Assembly: GCA_035236585.1 (NCBI GenBank)
Contig: CP141132.1
Span: forward strand, 57,819,880 to 57,883,879
Source: Warburgia ugandensis
Taxonomy: Eukaryota > Streptophyta > Magnoliopsida > Canellales > Canellaceae
Reading direction: 5' to 3'
DNA: 64,000 bases
In this document: positions 34,126-46,984 of the stretch, piece after piece
How the letters are laid out: each line of letters begins with the position of its first letter
How positions within the stretch are numbered: the stretch's first letter is position 1
Made by a program: the position numbers and the translations under genes
Notes under the pieces: model-generated
What the model was told of the DNA's origin: nothing
Seen by the model: only the letters and a program-made list of their open reading frames with translations
Database searches by the model: none

Positions 34126-35740
34126 CACCTCCCAACCAACATTTTACTAGTTCCAAGAAAAACATGTGAAAATCATTTAACAAAAATAGGTGCAAAGTAT
34201 CACTTTCGTAGGTACTCACAATTGCATTTAGCACAAGCAACAAGCCCTTAAACCCCTAGGTTAGCCCTAGTGAGTGAGTTAGGCCTTGTGATGGTTTGTA
34301 GTGAATATACCCATAAAATTCACTAAAGTTGAGTCCTCAATTTTATCTCAAAGAATCCTCATTCATTAGAAATCTATTAGTTTTTCACAACTTAATGGAG
34401 GAGATTAACCATTTTACAAATCATCCACATACTAAAGACATTTTATTCTAGTTATTTCTCAGAGTGCATGTGTGTATACAACCATTTAAGTTGTGACTTC
34501 TAACTAGATATGGTTAAGTTCCATCAGAAATATGGCTTGACCTCAAATCCTCATAAGTATTCTCTTAGAAATGAAACTCTCAGATAAGGGTTTAAACATA
34601 TTTCTCTCATTATGTGACCGAATCCAACAAACTATTAGCTCACGTAATTCTTTAAATGCTAATGACACAAAGGAAAGTGATCCTCAAGTGTGGATATTAT
34701 TACCAAGAATATCAGGGGTAGTTTACCTTAATTCCTTCTTTCTATCTCCTCCTTAAGGCTATGTTATACCTAAGATCCATAACTCTTTAACTAGGATGAA
34801 ACATAGGCTTAGGATAGGGTTCTGAAAAGTAGGATATAAGGATTCATAGGTTCAAAATTGAGTAGAAGCCTTTAATGAATATTTGTTAGGACAACTTTTT
34901 TTTGTTGTTGTTGTCCTTGAAGTGAATATTTCTTAGTGTTTTTGTCTTTCTCTTTCAATTTTTCTCGTCTTTTTTCATTTCCAATACTTCTTTCTTTTCA
35001 CTTTTCTTTTTCTTTGGCTTCTTTGGAAGAAAGATGGCTAATTATGTCACTTCTTTGAGTTTTTGTCCTCTTTTGAACTTTTCTACTAATTCTACTCATT
35101 TTGAAAATGGGTAATGCTATTTATTTTATTAGTTTATTTTGGGCTAAGGTGAGTGGGGTTAAGAAGAAAAAGGCTTAATAATAGGCTCAGAGGGCAAACT
35201 AGTGGTATGCAATACATTAGGTAGGATTTATGTCATTGAGTTGAACAAGGATGGCCTATATCATTTCCTAGGTTTCCTAAAGCCTATCAGATTTAATAAT
35301 TTTTTTAGAAAAAGAGCTATTACTCATATTTATTCTTAATAATTAACCAAAACAAGGATAATAAGATCACAATAAATTATATACACCAAAGAAATTGTGG
35401 AATTACTTATAACTCTATGAAAGAAGATAGTCTCTAAACTCATCAGTTTATAAGTCTCCACTGATTTTCCTCAGTGTCTCTAAGTCATACCTCTTTATTG
35501 GTCTTAACTATGTGATGTGTGTAACTGGTTTCCAAGAATTAACTCTCATAAAATGTTTCTATCATGAATAATATGAAAAACTAATCATATGTACTCCCAT
35601 TAAGAGGTGAAAACATTAGAATTACTATGTTCTGAATATCCAGCGCTCATTAGAGTAAGGGAACTCTTCCATAATTATTTTTTTTTTTTTTTTTATTGTG
35701 AAAAGCTCAAGAAAATTCAAAATACCTATATGCATATACA

Positions 35741-35750
35741 CCCCCAACCT
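35741..35750 (-). other. Upstream polypurine-tract-like site in copy A
   Basis: On the minus strand AGGTTGGGGG is followed directly by TGTATATGC. It lies about 1.6 kb before the LTR-proximal tract. A matching site (CTGGGGGGTG then TGCATG) occurs in copy C at about 52896–52907. See the finding on the second site. Confidence 0.5.
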
Positions 35751-36017
35751 GAATGAAACATTTTCCCCAAATGTTTGAAAACATAGGATCTCATATGGAA
35801 AGATGTAGAAGATGGAGATTTTAAAAACATCTAGGTTGCTTCCTGGGGAGTGCTAAGTTTTACATCTTCAGTCAGACATAATGATGAGTGCAATGATGAT
35901 AATTTGCAAGGGCTCCTGGAGTGGTAATCTAAGGTGGGTCATGATACTGAGGTGCCTCTAATAGTATCTCATCAATCTCATCCCTAGTAAAGGTTTTAAC
36001 CTCTGGCCATTGACTTT

Positions 36018-37100
36018 TCAAATTTCTCTATCCTTCTTAATCTCGATGGCCCCATGAGGATAGAAAGTACGTACTATATAAGGTCTGGTCCATCTAGATG
36101 TAAGTTTTCCTTGGAATAGTTGCAATCTAGAGTTATACAATAAGTCCTTTTGTCTAGGTGTGAAGGATTTCTTTAAGATTTGGCGATCATGTGGAACCAT
36201 CATCAGATCTTTATATAATTGTGTAGAGTCATATGCATCTTTCATCAATTCTTCCAACTCATTGAGTTGGAGTTTTTGGTGGGTCATAGTAGAATCTAAG
36301 TCCAAATTGAACTTTTTGATAGCCCAATATGCCTTATGCTCTAACTCGATTGGTAAGTGGTAGGCCTTTCCATAGACTGGGCGATAGGGTGACATTCTTG
36401 TAGGAGAATTATATGTTATACGATAAGCCCACAAAGCCTCATTAAGTCTCACAGACTAGTCTTTCCTACTTGGATTGACAGTCTTTTCTAAAATCCTCTT
36501 TATCTCTCTAGTAGATACCTCTACTTGGCCACTAGTCTGAGGGTAGTATGGGGTAGCTATTCTATGCTTCACACCATACTTTTTCATTAAAATTTCAAAC
36601 ACTTTATTATAAAAGTGTTTTCCCCATCACTTATTATGGCTCTAGGAGTACCAAATCATGCAAAATATTTTCTTTTAAGAACTTTATTATGACTTTGTGG
36701 TCATTGGTTTTGCAAGGTATAGCCTCCACACACTTGGACGCGTAGTCCACTCCTACTAAGATGTAGGGATTTCCAAAAGAATTGGGAAAGGGTCTCATGA
36801 AATCTATCCCAGAAACATCGAATGGCTCAACATTAAGTATTGGGTTTAAGGGCATCATATGTCTCCTTCCTAAACTACCTAATCTTTGACACCTTACACA
36901 TGTTGTGTAGTAAGCATGTGCATCCTTAAATATGGTAGGTCAATAAAAACCACATTGCAAATTTTTTACAGCTGTCTTTCTCGAACTAAAATGGCACCCA
37001 CATGCATGATCATGATAAGAGGACATGATTTGATTATGTTCACTACTTGGTGTGCATCTCCTAATCACTTGATTAGGATAGTACTTGAATAAGTATGGGT
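36018..37100 (-). pseudogene. Integrase region of copy A
   Basis: Pieces in order on the minus strand are a zinc-binding HHCC segment with HACGCHFS-like spacing and TCVRCQRLG (about 37050–36870), the catalytic core with FDVSGIDFMRPFP and PYILVGVDYASKCVEAIP (36858–36634), and the C-terminal part with ALWAYRITYNSPTRMSPYRP and a GPYIVRT-like stretch (36452–36018). These are hallmarks of Ty3/gypsy integrase, which inserts the cDNA. The region is broken. Confidence 0.88.
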
Positions 37101-37229
37101 CGTCCCGAGTAAAATATCAAACCTCGGTCAAAAATATCTTTTTATCTTGTTTTGTCTAATGATTTGGCATTTGTTCTATAACAAGATAATTATACAATAT
37201 CACCATACCAAGTAAACTAGGAAATATGC

Positions 37230-38650
37230 ATTAACTATTTGTCCAAAAAGGATTTAATTATAGGCATGTGATCATTAGTATGCTCCACCACTAGTCTGGA
37301 TAAGTGATCTGCTAGAACATTCTTAGCACCTTGCTTGTCCCTAATTTCTAAGTCACACTCCTATAGTAGTAGTAGTAGTATCCAAAATATTAACCTAGGT
37401 TTGGCATCCTTTTTATAAAGAAGGTACTTTAAAGCGGCATGATCCGAGTACCCTAACAAGTAAGATCTAAATTTATCTGAAGCAAACACTATAACTAACA
37501 ACTCTTTCTCAATGGCCGAGTAATTGAGATGTGTGTCATTTAGTATTTTATTAGTCTAATATATTACATGGGAAATTTTACCAATGTGCTTCCCCAAAAC
37601 ATCTCCCATGGCATAATCTGACACATCACACATTATCTTAAAAGGTGCATTCCAATCTGGTGGTCAGATAGTGGGTGCAGAAGTCAACTCAGCCTTAAGT
37701 CACTAAATGGTTTTTTTATAATCCTCATCAAAGTTAAAAGTGGCCTCCTTTGTAAGTAAATTATAGAGGGATTTTGTAATTTTGCTTAAATCCTTGATGA
37801 AGAGTCCATAAAAGTTAGCATGTCCTAAAAAGGAGCTGATTTCTTTCACCATCCTTGGTGGAGGAAGGTTGGCTCTTAATTATCAACTTCTATTATATTG
37901 TGTGATATTATGTGGCCTAAAACTATCCCACTCTTTACCATAAAATGACATTTTTTCTAGTTTAAAACAAGAATTTTCTCTTGACACCTTGCTAGAACTA
38001 ACTTTAAGTGGTCCAAGCACTCATCAAATGATGACCCAAATACTGAGAAGTCATCCATAAACACCTCTAAAACCCTTTCTACCATATTAGAGAAAATGCT
38101 CAACATACACCTTTGAAATGTATCTGGAGCATTTCAAAGCCCAAAAAGCCTACGTTTGTAGGCAAAGGTTCCAAAAGGCCAAGTGAAGGTGGTCTTCTCT
38201 TGATCCTTTGATGCTATAGGAATTTGGTTGTAACAAGAATATCTATATAAAAAAAAAGTAATAGCTATGTCTGGCTAACCTCTCTAGCATTTGGTCAATG
38301 AAGGGTAGAGGAAAATGATCTTTCGTCATGACCGCATTCAACTTACGGTAGTCAATGCAAACTCTCTTCCTGGTGATCATGCACGTAGGTACTAACTCAT
38401 TATCCTCATTTTTTTATTACTGTAACCTTAGATTTCTTAGGTACAACTTGGACGGGGTTGTCCCAAGTACTATCAAAGATAGGATATATAACACCAACAT
38501 TTAAGAGCTTTATAACTTCATCTATGAGCATGTCCTTTATGTGGGGGTTTAGTCTATTTTGGGTTTCCCTAGAAGGTTTTGCATTTTCTTTTAGGTGTAT
38601 CTTATGCATGCATACTACTAGACTAATCCCTTTTATGTCTGCTATCATCC
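37230..38650 (-). pseudogene. Reverse transcriptase–RNase H region of copy A
   Basis: The N-terminal RT piece (38648–38406) contains HKIHLKENAKPSRE and VQVVPKKSKVTV, as in Athila/Tat pol. Further left, weaker matches to the palm and the RNase H tether continue to about 37230, including the leucine-codon run (TAG triplets on the + strand near 37365). The region is broken in several places. Confidence 0.8.
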
Positions 38651-38854
38651 ACCCTAGAGCAATTTTATGTTCCTTAAGAATATTTAAAAGCTTACCCTCC
38701 TATTCATTATTTAAATATGATGCTATTATCACAGGTAAGATTTCATCTGGGCCTAAGTATGAATATTTCAAGTTGTTAAGCAAGGGTTTTAGGTTCAAAG
38801 ATGGTGGTTGCTCTATCGAGGGTGTGTGGACAGATTTAGAGGGTGGAAGTAGTT

Positions 38855-39742
38855 CTACATAAGTACCCACTTGGAGGTATCCATGATTGGAGTAGCCTCC
38901 AGAAGGTTGTTTAGCTCCTCAATAGACTTGTCTATATCAAATTCTCCATTAAAGTGCATAAGAAAATCCTCTAGTGGGTCAAAGATGGATAATGGTGTAT
39001 GAATGTCATCGATTAAACTCTCGATCAAATTGATATCATAAGAAGCATCAAGGTTTAAATGTTGTTGATTGGCACTAAAGACATTTAGCGTAACTTTCAT
39101 GTTGCTGAATGACAATTTCATTACACCATTCTTACAGTTAATAATGGTGTTGGATGTCGCCAAGAATGGGCATCCAAGTATGATCAGAATCTGACTATTG
39201 TGATTAGATATATGTTGGGTGTCCAATACAATGAAATCAACCATGTAATAGAATTGGCCCACCTATATTAAGACATCTTCAATCAAACCACATGGTATCT
39301 TGATAGATCTATTTACTAATTATAGAGTGGTAGTGGTTGGTTTTAAATCGTTGAGTCTTAGTTGCTTATATGTAGTGTTTGGCAATAAGTCAACACTCAC
39401 CCATAGGTCAAGTAATGCCATATCTATGACATGATCTCCGATAACTCAAGAAATGGTAGGACATCTTAGGTCTTTAAACTTCAGTGGGTTCCTATGTTGA
39501 ATCAAAGAGCTTATCATCTTGGTGAGGAAAGCTTTTTTTTTTTGTACATTTAGCTTTCTTTTTCTTGTGCAGAGCTCTTTTAAGAATTTGATATAGGTGG
39601 AGATGTCTTTAATTGCAATGAATAATGGAATATTGATTTGGACATGTTTAAATATCTCCATTAACTTGTTGAAGTTTGTTCCATATCTAGCCTTGTTCAG
39701 TAATTGAGGAAAAGGCACTTTAGGCACATAGGGTGATTCCAC
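38855..39742 (-). pseudogene. Protease region of copy A
   Basis: Minus-strand pieces show PVKVPFPQL-like sequence and KHVQINIPL before the protease, LRCPTIS just upstream of the active-site region, then YMVDFIVLDTQ and IILGCPFLAT with NCKNGVMKLSF after it. These match Athila/Tat aspartic protease. The region is broken. Confidence 0.8.
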
Positions 39743-39819
39743 TATTGGTTCTGCAAGGTTTTTCTATCTCTTCTCTTTCTCCTGTGTTTTGGTTGCCTCT
39801 TTCTTCTCTACAATTTCCT

Positions 39820-41340
39820 TACCTACCCTACTTTATTATCAATCTGACGACTATTCCTAAGGGTGGTTATAGACTTGGCATGCTCATGAGGGTTTTGATT
39901 TTGAGAACTTGACCCTATCTCAAATTGATCCTTAGGGTTGGGGATGGGTTGACTAGGGAACTGACTCTTTCCTCTATTATATAATTTAACTAACAATTTA
40001 TTCACTTGCATATATAATTTGGCTAAGGCTTGAGAATTAATATTCTGGACTTGGTTCAGAGCCCTTTTTGTTTCATCATTCTTTTTTGCAAACATGCTCT
40101 CAATTCTATCCTCTAAAGATGTTTTCTTTAGTTTCTAAGGTTGTTGGAAGCCAAGTGGCTGTTGAAGAACTATAGGCCTAGGAGGAAAATTTTGGGTAGG
40201 GGGTTCACTGATGGTCTCCCTTGGTGATTATTCTTTGACCAGGAATAATTAGGATGCCTAGCCCATCTAGGATTGAAGGTCTCAGAATATGAGTTGTTGC
40301 TAGGTTGGCGATATGCATTCAATGCATTTTCTTGGTCTACAAGATATTCAGTGTATACTTTATTGGATGCATAGGCTGAAGTTAGATGGGTTGGACTAGA
40401 ACAAGTAGTTTGTAGAGGTTTATGAGATAAAGTAGCATCCATGAAAGGTTGAAACATAGCTTCAAACTTGTTCATTCTTCCACCTTAAGGTTTTAGTTTA
40501 TTTAATTTGTCAACTATATAGTCAAGCTTATAGGATAGATCTGTATGCATTCCTATCTCATAGAGACCCCCTTTCTTAGTGAGTTGGTTTTTTCTCTCTC
40601 TTCTATTTGAATAGTCCCATTGTTGGGAATTATCTACTAATGTTTGAAAGAACTCCCAAGCCTCACCTTCATCCTTTAGCATGAGTGTCCCTCCACTCCC
40701 CACATCTATCATTTGCCTATTTTAAGGCATTAATGCCTCATAGAAGTATTGAACTTGCTGCCATTTCTCAAATCCATGATGAGGGCATTTTTGTAGTAGT
40801 TCATTCCATCGTTCCCATCACTCATCATACTACACCTCATCCCTTTGTTGGAAATTGATAATTTCAAAATGAAGGGCATTTGTTTTGTTAATGAGGAAGA
40901 ATTTGTTCATAAACTTCTTAAACAATTGATCCCAGGTATCTATGGAACCTACCTCCAAGGAATTAAGCCATGACTTGGCTTTGTCCTTGAATGAGAATGG
41001 AAATGACCTATGCCTAATAGAATCATTCGAAAAATTTTGGAACCTAAATGTGGTGCAAAAATCAATGAACTTCTTTATATGTAGGTAGGGGTCTTCTCAC
41101 TCTTGACCATAAAAGGTGGGGAGTAATTGAATGACTCTCGACTTTAACTCAAAGTGGTTGGCATTTGTAGGAGGTAAAGTTGTGTGAGATGGGGTGTTGA
41201 GTTGTAGAGGCACATAGAAATCTCTAATAGCATTGCACTCAACTTCTGTTGGTGGTTCAACCATGGGGATAGGAACTTGGTTTCTTTCTCCTTATCTTAG
41301 GTTGCTTGAATCTCTAGGTTGAAAGGTGTTAACTTTGATT
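39820..41340 (-). pseudogene. Gag region of copy A
   Basis: Minus-strand pieces include DEGEAWEFFQTLVDNSQQWDY (20-residue core at about 40680–40610), YKLDYIVDKL, GWARHPNYSWS and a Gln/Asn-rich tail (40095–39823). These match gag of copy D and of Athila/Tat elements in general. The region is broken. Confidence 0.78.
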
Positions 41341-41639
41341 TCTGAGATCGATGCCGCTGCATAAACTACCCTAAGCTAAATTTCCTAATCTAAATGCTAA
41401 CTCAAACTCTAAGTGGTGTGCAATCAAATCTTAGTAAGAACTAATCGAGTAGTGACTTGATTATCTTTGTTTAGTACATAGGTGGTAGCTTCTTAGACCT
41501 AGATCTATATAGCTTCTCCTTCTATCTAGATTTGACTACTGCTTACCAGTTAGATTTTGTTCTAATACAATCCTTGTGTTATGAGGCATTTAGACCTCAA
41601 CTAATGTCAACAGAAGGCCTGGGAAAATTACTTGGATTT

Positions 41640-42815
41640 TAAGACACCCAATATAACTTGCATTTAGACCTAGACCTAAAATACTTTACTAAACATGAAA
41701 TTAACAACTAATCTAATGGAAACATGTTGTAACAAACTACTTTCCTAATTATGCAAAACTAAGAAATCTAAGCAACCAAATCAAGTATTTCAACAATTAT
41801 GAGAAATTTGATTTTTTTCCAATTAACTACAATTCAAACTAGTGGAATCTAACTACAATCAAATTAGAAAAATAAATGAAAGCAATTACTAGCAACAATG
41901 AAAAGAAAACTACCCAATTAATATACATGTAACCATAGAATGGTATGTGTGATTCATTGGATAGAAGTGGATTTAATCAACTCTATTGAAAACTTAAGCA
42001 TGCAATTCATCTTCTAACATTAACTAAGCTACCTAACATTACCATTCATGCAAAGAAATTCTAAAGGTAATGCAACTTAAATATTCAGTATTATAACATG
42101 TAAAACATGAAACTGATCACTTCTAATGCATTCAAACATTCAAGAATAAAGTTAACTTCAAAATGACTCATAGATAGCTTTCTTGAATCTCCTCCAATCC
42201 TAGCCTTCCATTTAGTTTTGCTTGATGGTTAGCTTTGAAGGATTCATTGGCTAAGCTCATGGCTCACTTAGGAAGCTTCCTTGAGTTATTTTCTTGGCTT
42301 GAATGGCTTGTATGGTTTGGCTTGAATTCCTTAGCTTGCCACATTCTTTCATGGCCTATATGGCTAAGGTGGCTTAAGTGGCTTCCATGCAACGGTGGTG
42401 GGAATGTATGGCTTACTTCATGTATCTACTTTGGCCATCTTTAGCTTCTTTAATCATCCATTATTGGTCGATAAGATGATCTTGCCTTGATCTCATGCAG
42501 AAGTGACAAATTTGAGGCTTTGACTTGATCTTTGAACTTGATCTTCAATTTCATCTCGATTGATCTCGGTCTTCGGATCACCATCTTACTTCCTTCAAAA
42601 AGTAAAAGAATCCTAATTAAATCCTAGAAAAACTTGATCAATCAAATACTTAGCATGGATTAGCCTCTAAACCTGCAAAGGAACAAACTTTTTCTTCATT
42701 AGGTAAAAAATGCATGTGTTATGAATTTTGGTCTAAAAACCATAATTTAATGCTATAAGTTGTAACACATTGAGTACTAATTGGGTGGTTTTTATGAAAA
42801 ATTAAATACTTATCA
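41640..42815 (-). repeat. 5' LTR region of copy A (rearranged)
   Basis: The right part (about 42160–42815) aligns with the copy A 3' LTR (about 33450–34125). Left of about 42130 the match to the LTR stops and AT-rich sequence leads into the leader. The LTR end and primer-binding site are therefore not recognisable here and were probably lost by deletion. Confidence 0.6.
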
Positions 42816-44357
42816 CACCCCCTAACTAGTATTTTGCTAGTTCCAAGAAAAACATGCAAAAAATCATTTAACAAAAATAGGTCTAAAGTGTCATTTTGGT
42901 AGGTACTCACGATTGCATTTAGTACATGCAATAAGCCCTTAAACCCTTAGGTTAGCCCTAATGGACGATTTAGGCCTTGTGAGGGTTTGCATTGAATATA
43001 CCCACAAAATTCACTAAGGTTGAGTCCCCTATTTTATCTCAGAGAATCCCATTCATTAACAATCTACTAGTTTTTCACAACTTAATGGAGAAGATTGACC
43101 ATTTTACAAATCATCCACATTCTAAAGACATTTTATTCTAGTTATTTCTCAGAGTGCATGTGTGTATAGAGCCATTTAAGTCATGACTTCTTACTAGATA
43201 TGCTTAAATTCCATTAGAAATATGGCTTGACCTCAAATCCTCACAGGTATACTCTCAGAATTGAAACTATTAGATAAGGGTTTAAACATATTTCTCTTAT
43301 TATGTGATTAAATCCAATAAGCTAATGGCTCACATAATTCTTTAAATGCTAATGACACAAAGGAAAGTGACCCTTAAGTGTGGATATTATTACCAAGAAT
43401 ATTAGGGGTAGTTTACCTTAATTCCTTCTTTTTATCTCCTCCTTAAGGCTATGTTCTACCTAAGATCCAGAGCTCTTTAACTAGGATGAAATGTAGGCTT
43501 AGGATAGGGTTCTAAAAAGAAGGATATAAGGATTTCAAAGGTTCAAAATTGCTTAAAATTCTTCAATGAATATTTGTTAGGACAACTTTTTTGTTGTTGT
43601 TATACTTGAAGTGAATATTTATTTGAACTTTTGTCTTTCTCTTTCAATTTTTCTCCTCTTTTTTGTTTCTAATACTTCTTTCTTTTCACTTTTCTTTTTC
43701 TTTGTCTTGTTTGGAAAAAGACACCTAATTTTGTCAGTTCTTTGACTTTTTGTCCTCTTTCAAACTTTTTATTTTGGGTTAAGGTGAGTGGGATTAAGAA
43801 GAAAAAGGCTTAATAATAGTCTCAAAGGGCTAACTAGTGGTATGCAATACACTGGGTATGCTTTATGTCACTAGGCTGAACAAGGATGGCCTATATCATT
43901 TCCTATGTTTCCTAAAGCCGATCAGATTCAATAAATTTTTTAGAAAGAAAGATATTACTCCTATTTGTTGTTGATTGTTAACCAAAACAAGGATAATAGG
44001 TTCACATTAAATTTTAAACACTAAAGAAATTATGGAAATACTTATAACCCTCTGAAGAAGATCTCTGGTTTATAGGTCTCCACTGATTTTTCTCAAGGTC
44101 TCTATGTCGTACCTCTCTATTGGTCTTGACTATGTGCTATGTGTAAATGGTTTCCAAAAATTAACTCTCATGAAATGTGTCAACACATGAATAATATGCA
44201 AAAGTAATCATAAGCATTCCTATAAGAGGTGAAAACATTGGAATTACTGAGTTCTATATATCCAGTTCTTATCACAGTAGGGATTTCTTCCATAAAATGT
44301 TTTCTTTTCTTATTGTGGAAAGCTCAAGAAAATTCAAAATCCCTATATGTATCTATG
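42816..44357 (-). mobile_element. Tail segment (3' untranslated region) of the same gypsy family next to copy A
   Basis: This segment aligns over its length with 34126–35740, the 3' untranslated region of copy A, although it lies outside the apparent 5' LTR edge at 42815. It ends within a few bases of 44357, at the position that corresponds to the TG after the upstream polypurine-like site. It could be the remnant of a tandem copy that shared an LTR, or show that this copy used a longer LTR. Confidence 0.7.
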
Positions 44358-45940
44358 ATAGTGGATTACTTTAGTTATATGATAATATGCATAAAGCTAC
44401 AATAGTATAATACTAAGAGATATTGATTTAACAATAATTTGCTACATGCTTTTGTATTGAAGGTTGAGAACATAACAAGTAATTCCAATCAATTACCATA
44501 ACATGTATCCATGTGAATTGGTATTGGAATTACAACCTAAAAATCATTCAATGTGAATGATGCTATTCTATGGGAATTCAATACATCTAGTATAGTGAGT
44601 CAATTAGTTGAATCATATGGTTAGATGGATTATTCAATTCCCTATGAATAGATTTTTGAATCACATCAATTTGATGTATATTGAAAAAGTTAATTTAGTG
44701 TTGTTTTTGCATATAAAAGTTGGATGGATGATTATGGACCTTTTTGGAGTACTGCAGTGAATAAGATGGATTTCTATGGTAAATGAGATTCATTTATGTG
44801 ATAATAATAGATGTTAATGTACTTTATTTATTTCCCTCTCTTTGTCCTCTATCTTAAAAGTGATTTATTTCCCTTGAGCAATTGCTTGTGATAGCTGATT
44901 TCTCAAGTTTCTAGTTTTTGGAAAGGATGCAATTTTTTCTCCCTTTAGAATAGAAATAGTTTATATAGTTTAGGAGATCAAGAAAGAGAAGACTATTTTC
45001 ATGGATAGACATCTAATAAATCAATGGGATTAGAACCAATGATCATGTGTGGAAAGTTAATAGAACAATGAGATTCAAAGATTTAACTCGAATGCTTCCT
45101 TGACAATTATTATAGTATAGCTTTGGAAGATTTATGAAAGAATCGTACAAAGAGTATACATGATTCTTTCATTAATCTATCCATATTCATCATCCATAAT
45201 GAGCTGTGAATAATTTTATTCCCTAGATAAATATGTAAGCGCAATCATTCTTTGATTGAATGATGAATTACTCCTCTAATAATATTAAGTGTTAAATGAG
45301 ATAAGACTTAAGATGATTTTTTTTTATCATATAACTTCTTTTTTTATTATAAGCATGTTTGGTAATGTGATTCGAATGAGATATCGATAGGAAATTTTAA
45401 TTAATATTATTGAACAAACTTTAGAATTAACAATTGATTGTACTTAACTCCATTGGAAAACATGACTTGGTCCCATGGAACTGATATAAGCCATAATTTC
45501 CATACATGACTCATTAGTATTAGTTTGGACAGAACCAAATTGAGTATCATAGTGATAATGGATAGAGTTAGTCTACCTTACCACAAACATGGGTAGTCAC
45601 ATGCTATAGAAGAAGCTACCTACATGTTGCAAATGGTCACATGTCATAATACAAGCCATTTACAATCAATGGAAGGTTTTTGATGTTCACTTTGATAAAT
45701 CAATTGAGGAGATGATTTCAACTTGATGGCACCATTAGATAAAAGAATCTAATGTAATGGAAATGAATATTTGGAGAATGGCATGAAATGTAAGAAAGGT
45801 CCTAATTATGGTAAATAACATTGAAATACTTGTGGAAGATTGAGAAGGTTTCTTGATTTGAAATTAGAGCTCAAAAACTAGATTATGATCAATATTTAAA
45901 TTTGTGATTTAGCATCTTTAAACTTTGAAATGATTCAAAG
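44358..45940. other. Spacer between gypsy copies A and C
   Basis: This is AT-rich sequence without any recognised gene, repeat partner or motif. It contains the left target duplication of copy C at its right end. Confidence 0.5.
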
Positions 45941-45945
45941 GTTAC
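45941..45945. repeat. Left target-site duplication of copy C (GTTAC)
   Basis: GTTAC lies directly before the LTR start TAATAAG and is repeated exactly at 61239–61243 after the 3' LTR. Five bases is the normal size for Ty3/gypsy insertion. Confidence 0.8.
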
Positions 45946-46960
45946 TAATAAGTGTTTAATTTTGCATCAAAACCACCCAATTAGGCATGCCATGTGTAAA
46001 GATTCTAGTGTTAAATTAGGGTTTTTATCCAAAATTCATAACACATGCATTTTTGACCTAATGACTCAAAATTTTGATATTTTGTATATTCATAGGATAA
46101 TCCGAGGTAATTATGTGACTAACCATATTTTAAGGATTTAATAAGAGCTTTTAACATTTTATAGGAAGTGAGATGGTTTTGACAGTAGAGATTGATCTAG
46201 AAGAAAAGCAAAGATCAAGATCAAAAGATCGAGTCAAGACCTAAAAATCATTAATCCAAAGTGCGATCAAAGGTCAAGATCATTTTTAGGACAATAAATG
46301 GATGCAATTAGAGGAGCCAAAGGTGGCTAAAGTGGGCCTATGCACAAGTCATGTAAAATCCACCACTTTTACATGGACTTCACTTAAGCCACTTAGCCAT
46401 ATTTAAGCCATGAACAAGGTGACAAGCTAAGAAGCCCAGTCAACCACCAAAGCCAAGGATTAGCAAAATTTAGTTTAATTAGTGTTTGAATGTTAGTCTT
46501 GTTTTGATTGTTTAGCATGTTATTTGATTAGCTTGTTAGTAGTAAAGTTTTCATTCCCATTAATATATTTGCATTCTTTAGAAATTACATATTTAAGAAG
46601 TTCATTAGTTGCAAGACTTGCATGATTTAGGTAGGTTTGTAAATTTCAATTTGAGGAAGTTGTCAAATTAGGGAAGTCAGAAATCTAGAAAATTTTTATA
46701 TAGTAAAGTTTCATTATTAGAAAATGTGTTTTAGGAAGTTGTTAATTTTAACATGTTTAAAGTTTTAGCATAATTCCATCTTTCATGTGTTAAATTTTCA
46801 TTTTTAGTGTAGGAAAGATTTCCTTGATTTAGCTAGGTTAGATAATTTAAAGTAGGGATAACTAGTATCACATTTGTTTGATTCCTTGTGGGATCGACCT
46901 CCTCGCATGAGTTATTACAACTAGTTTGTGCACTTGCTAGTTTAACTTAAACTCATAACA
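45946..46960 (+). repeat. 5' LTR of copy C (shortened)
   Basis: The LTR starts TAATAAGTG and ends TCATAACA. It matches both ends of the copy D LTR but is only about 1.0 kb against 2.57 kb, because the middle is missing from about 46450 on. The end of the LTR is followed by a decayed tRNA-Asp-type primer site. Confidence 0.8.
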
Positions 46961-46966
46961 AGTTTT

Positions 46967-46984
46967 TGATGTCATCGCAGGGGA
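46967..46984 (+). other. Primer-binding site (tRNA-Asp type) of copy C
   Basis: TGATGTCATCGCAGGGGA matches 12 of 18 bases of the Athila-type site, and lies at the same distance from the LTR as in copy D. Confidence 0.6.

Larger units (their letters stand above)
32818..42815 (-). mobile_element. Copy A: broken Athila/Tat-like Ty3/gypsy element (minus strand)
   Basis: From right to left the minus strand carries a 5' LTR portion (right edge 42815), leader (about 41640–41340), gag (about 41280–39820), protease (39742–38855), RT (about 38650–37880), RNase H (about 37880–37230), integrase (about 37100–36018), a long 3' untranslated region and a 3' LTR (right edge 34125). Integrase following RT defines Ty3/gypsy, and the gag and protease motifs and LTRs point to Athila/Tat. 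The 3' LTR is cut short at about 32818, where it abuts copy D. The copy is broken, with many interruptions. Strong divergence between the LTR copies indicates an old insertion. Confidence 0.85.
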
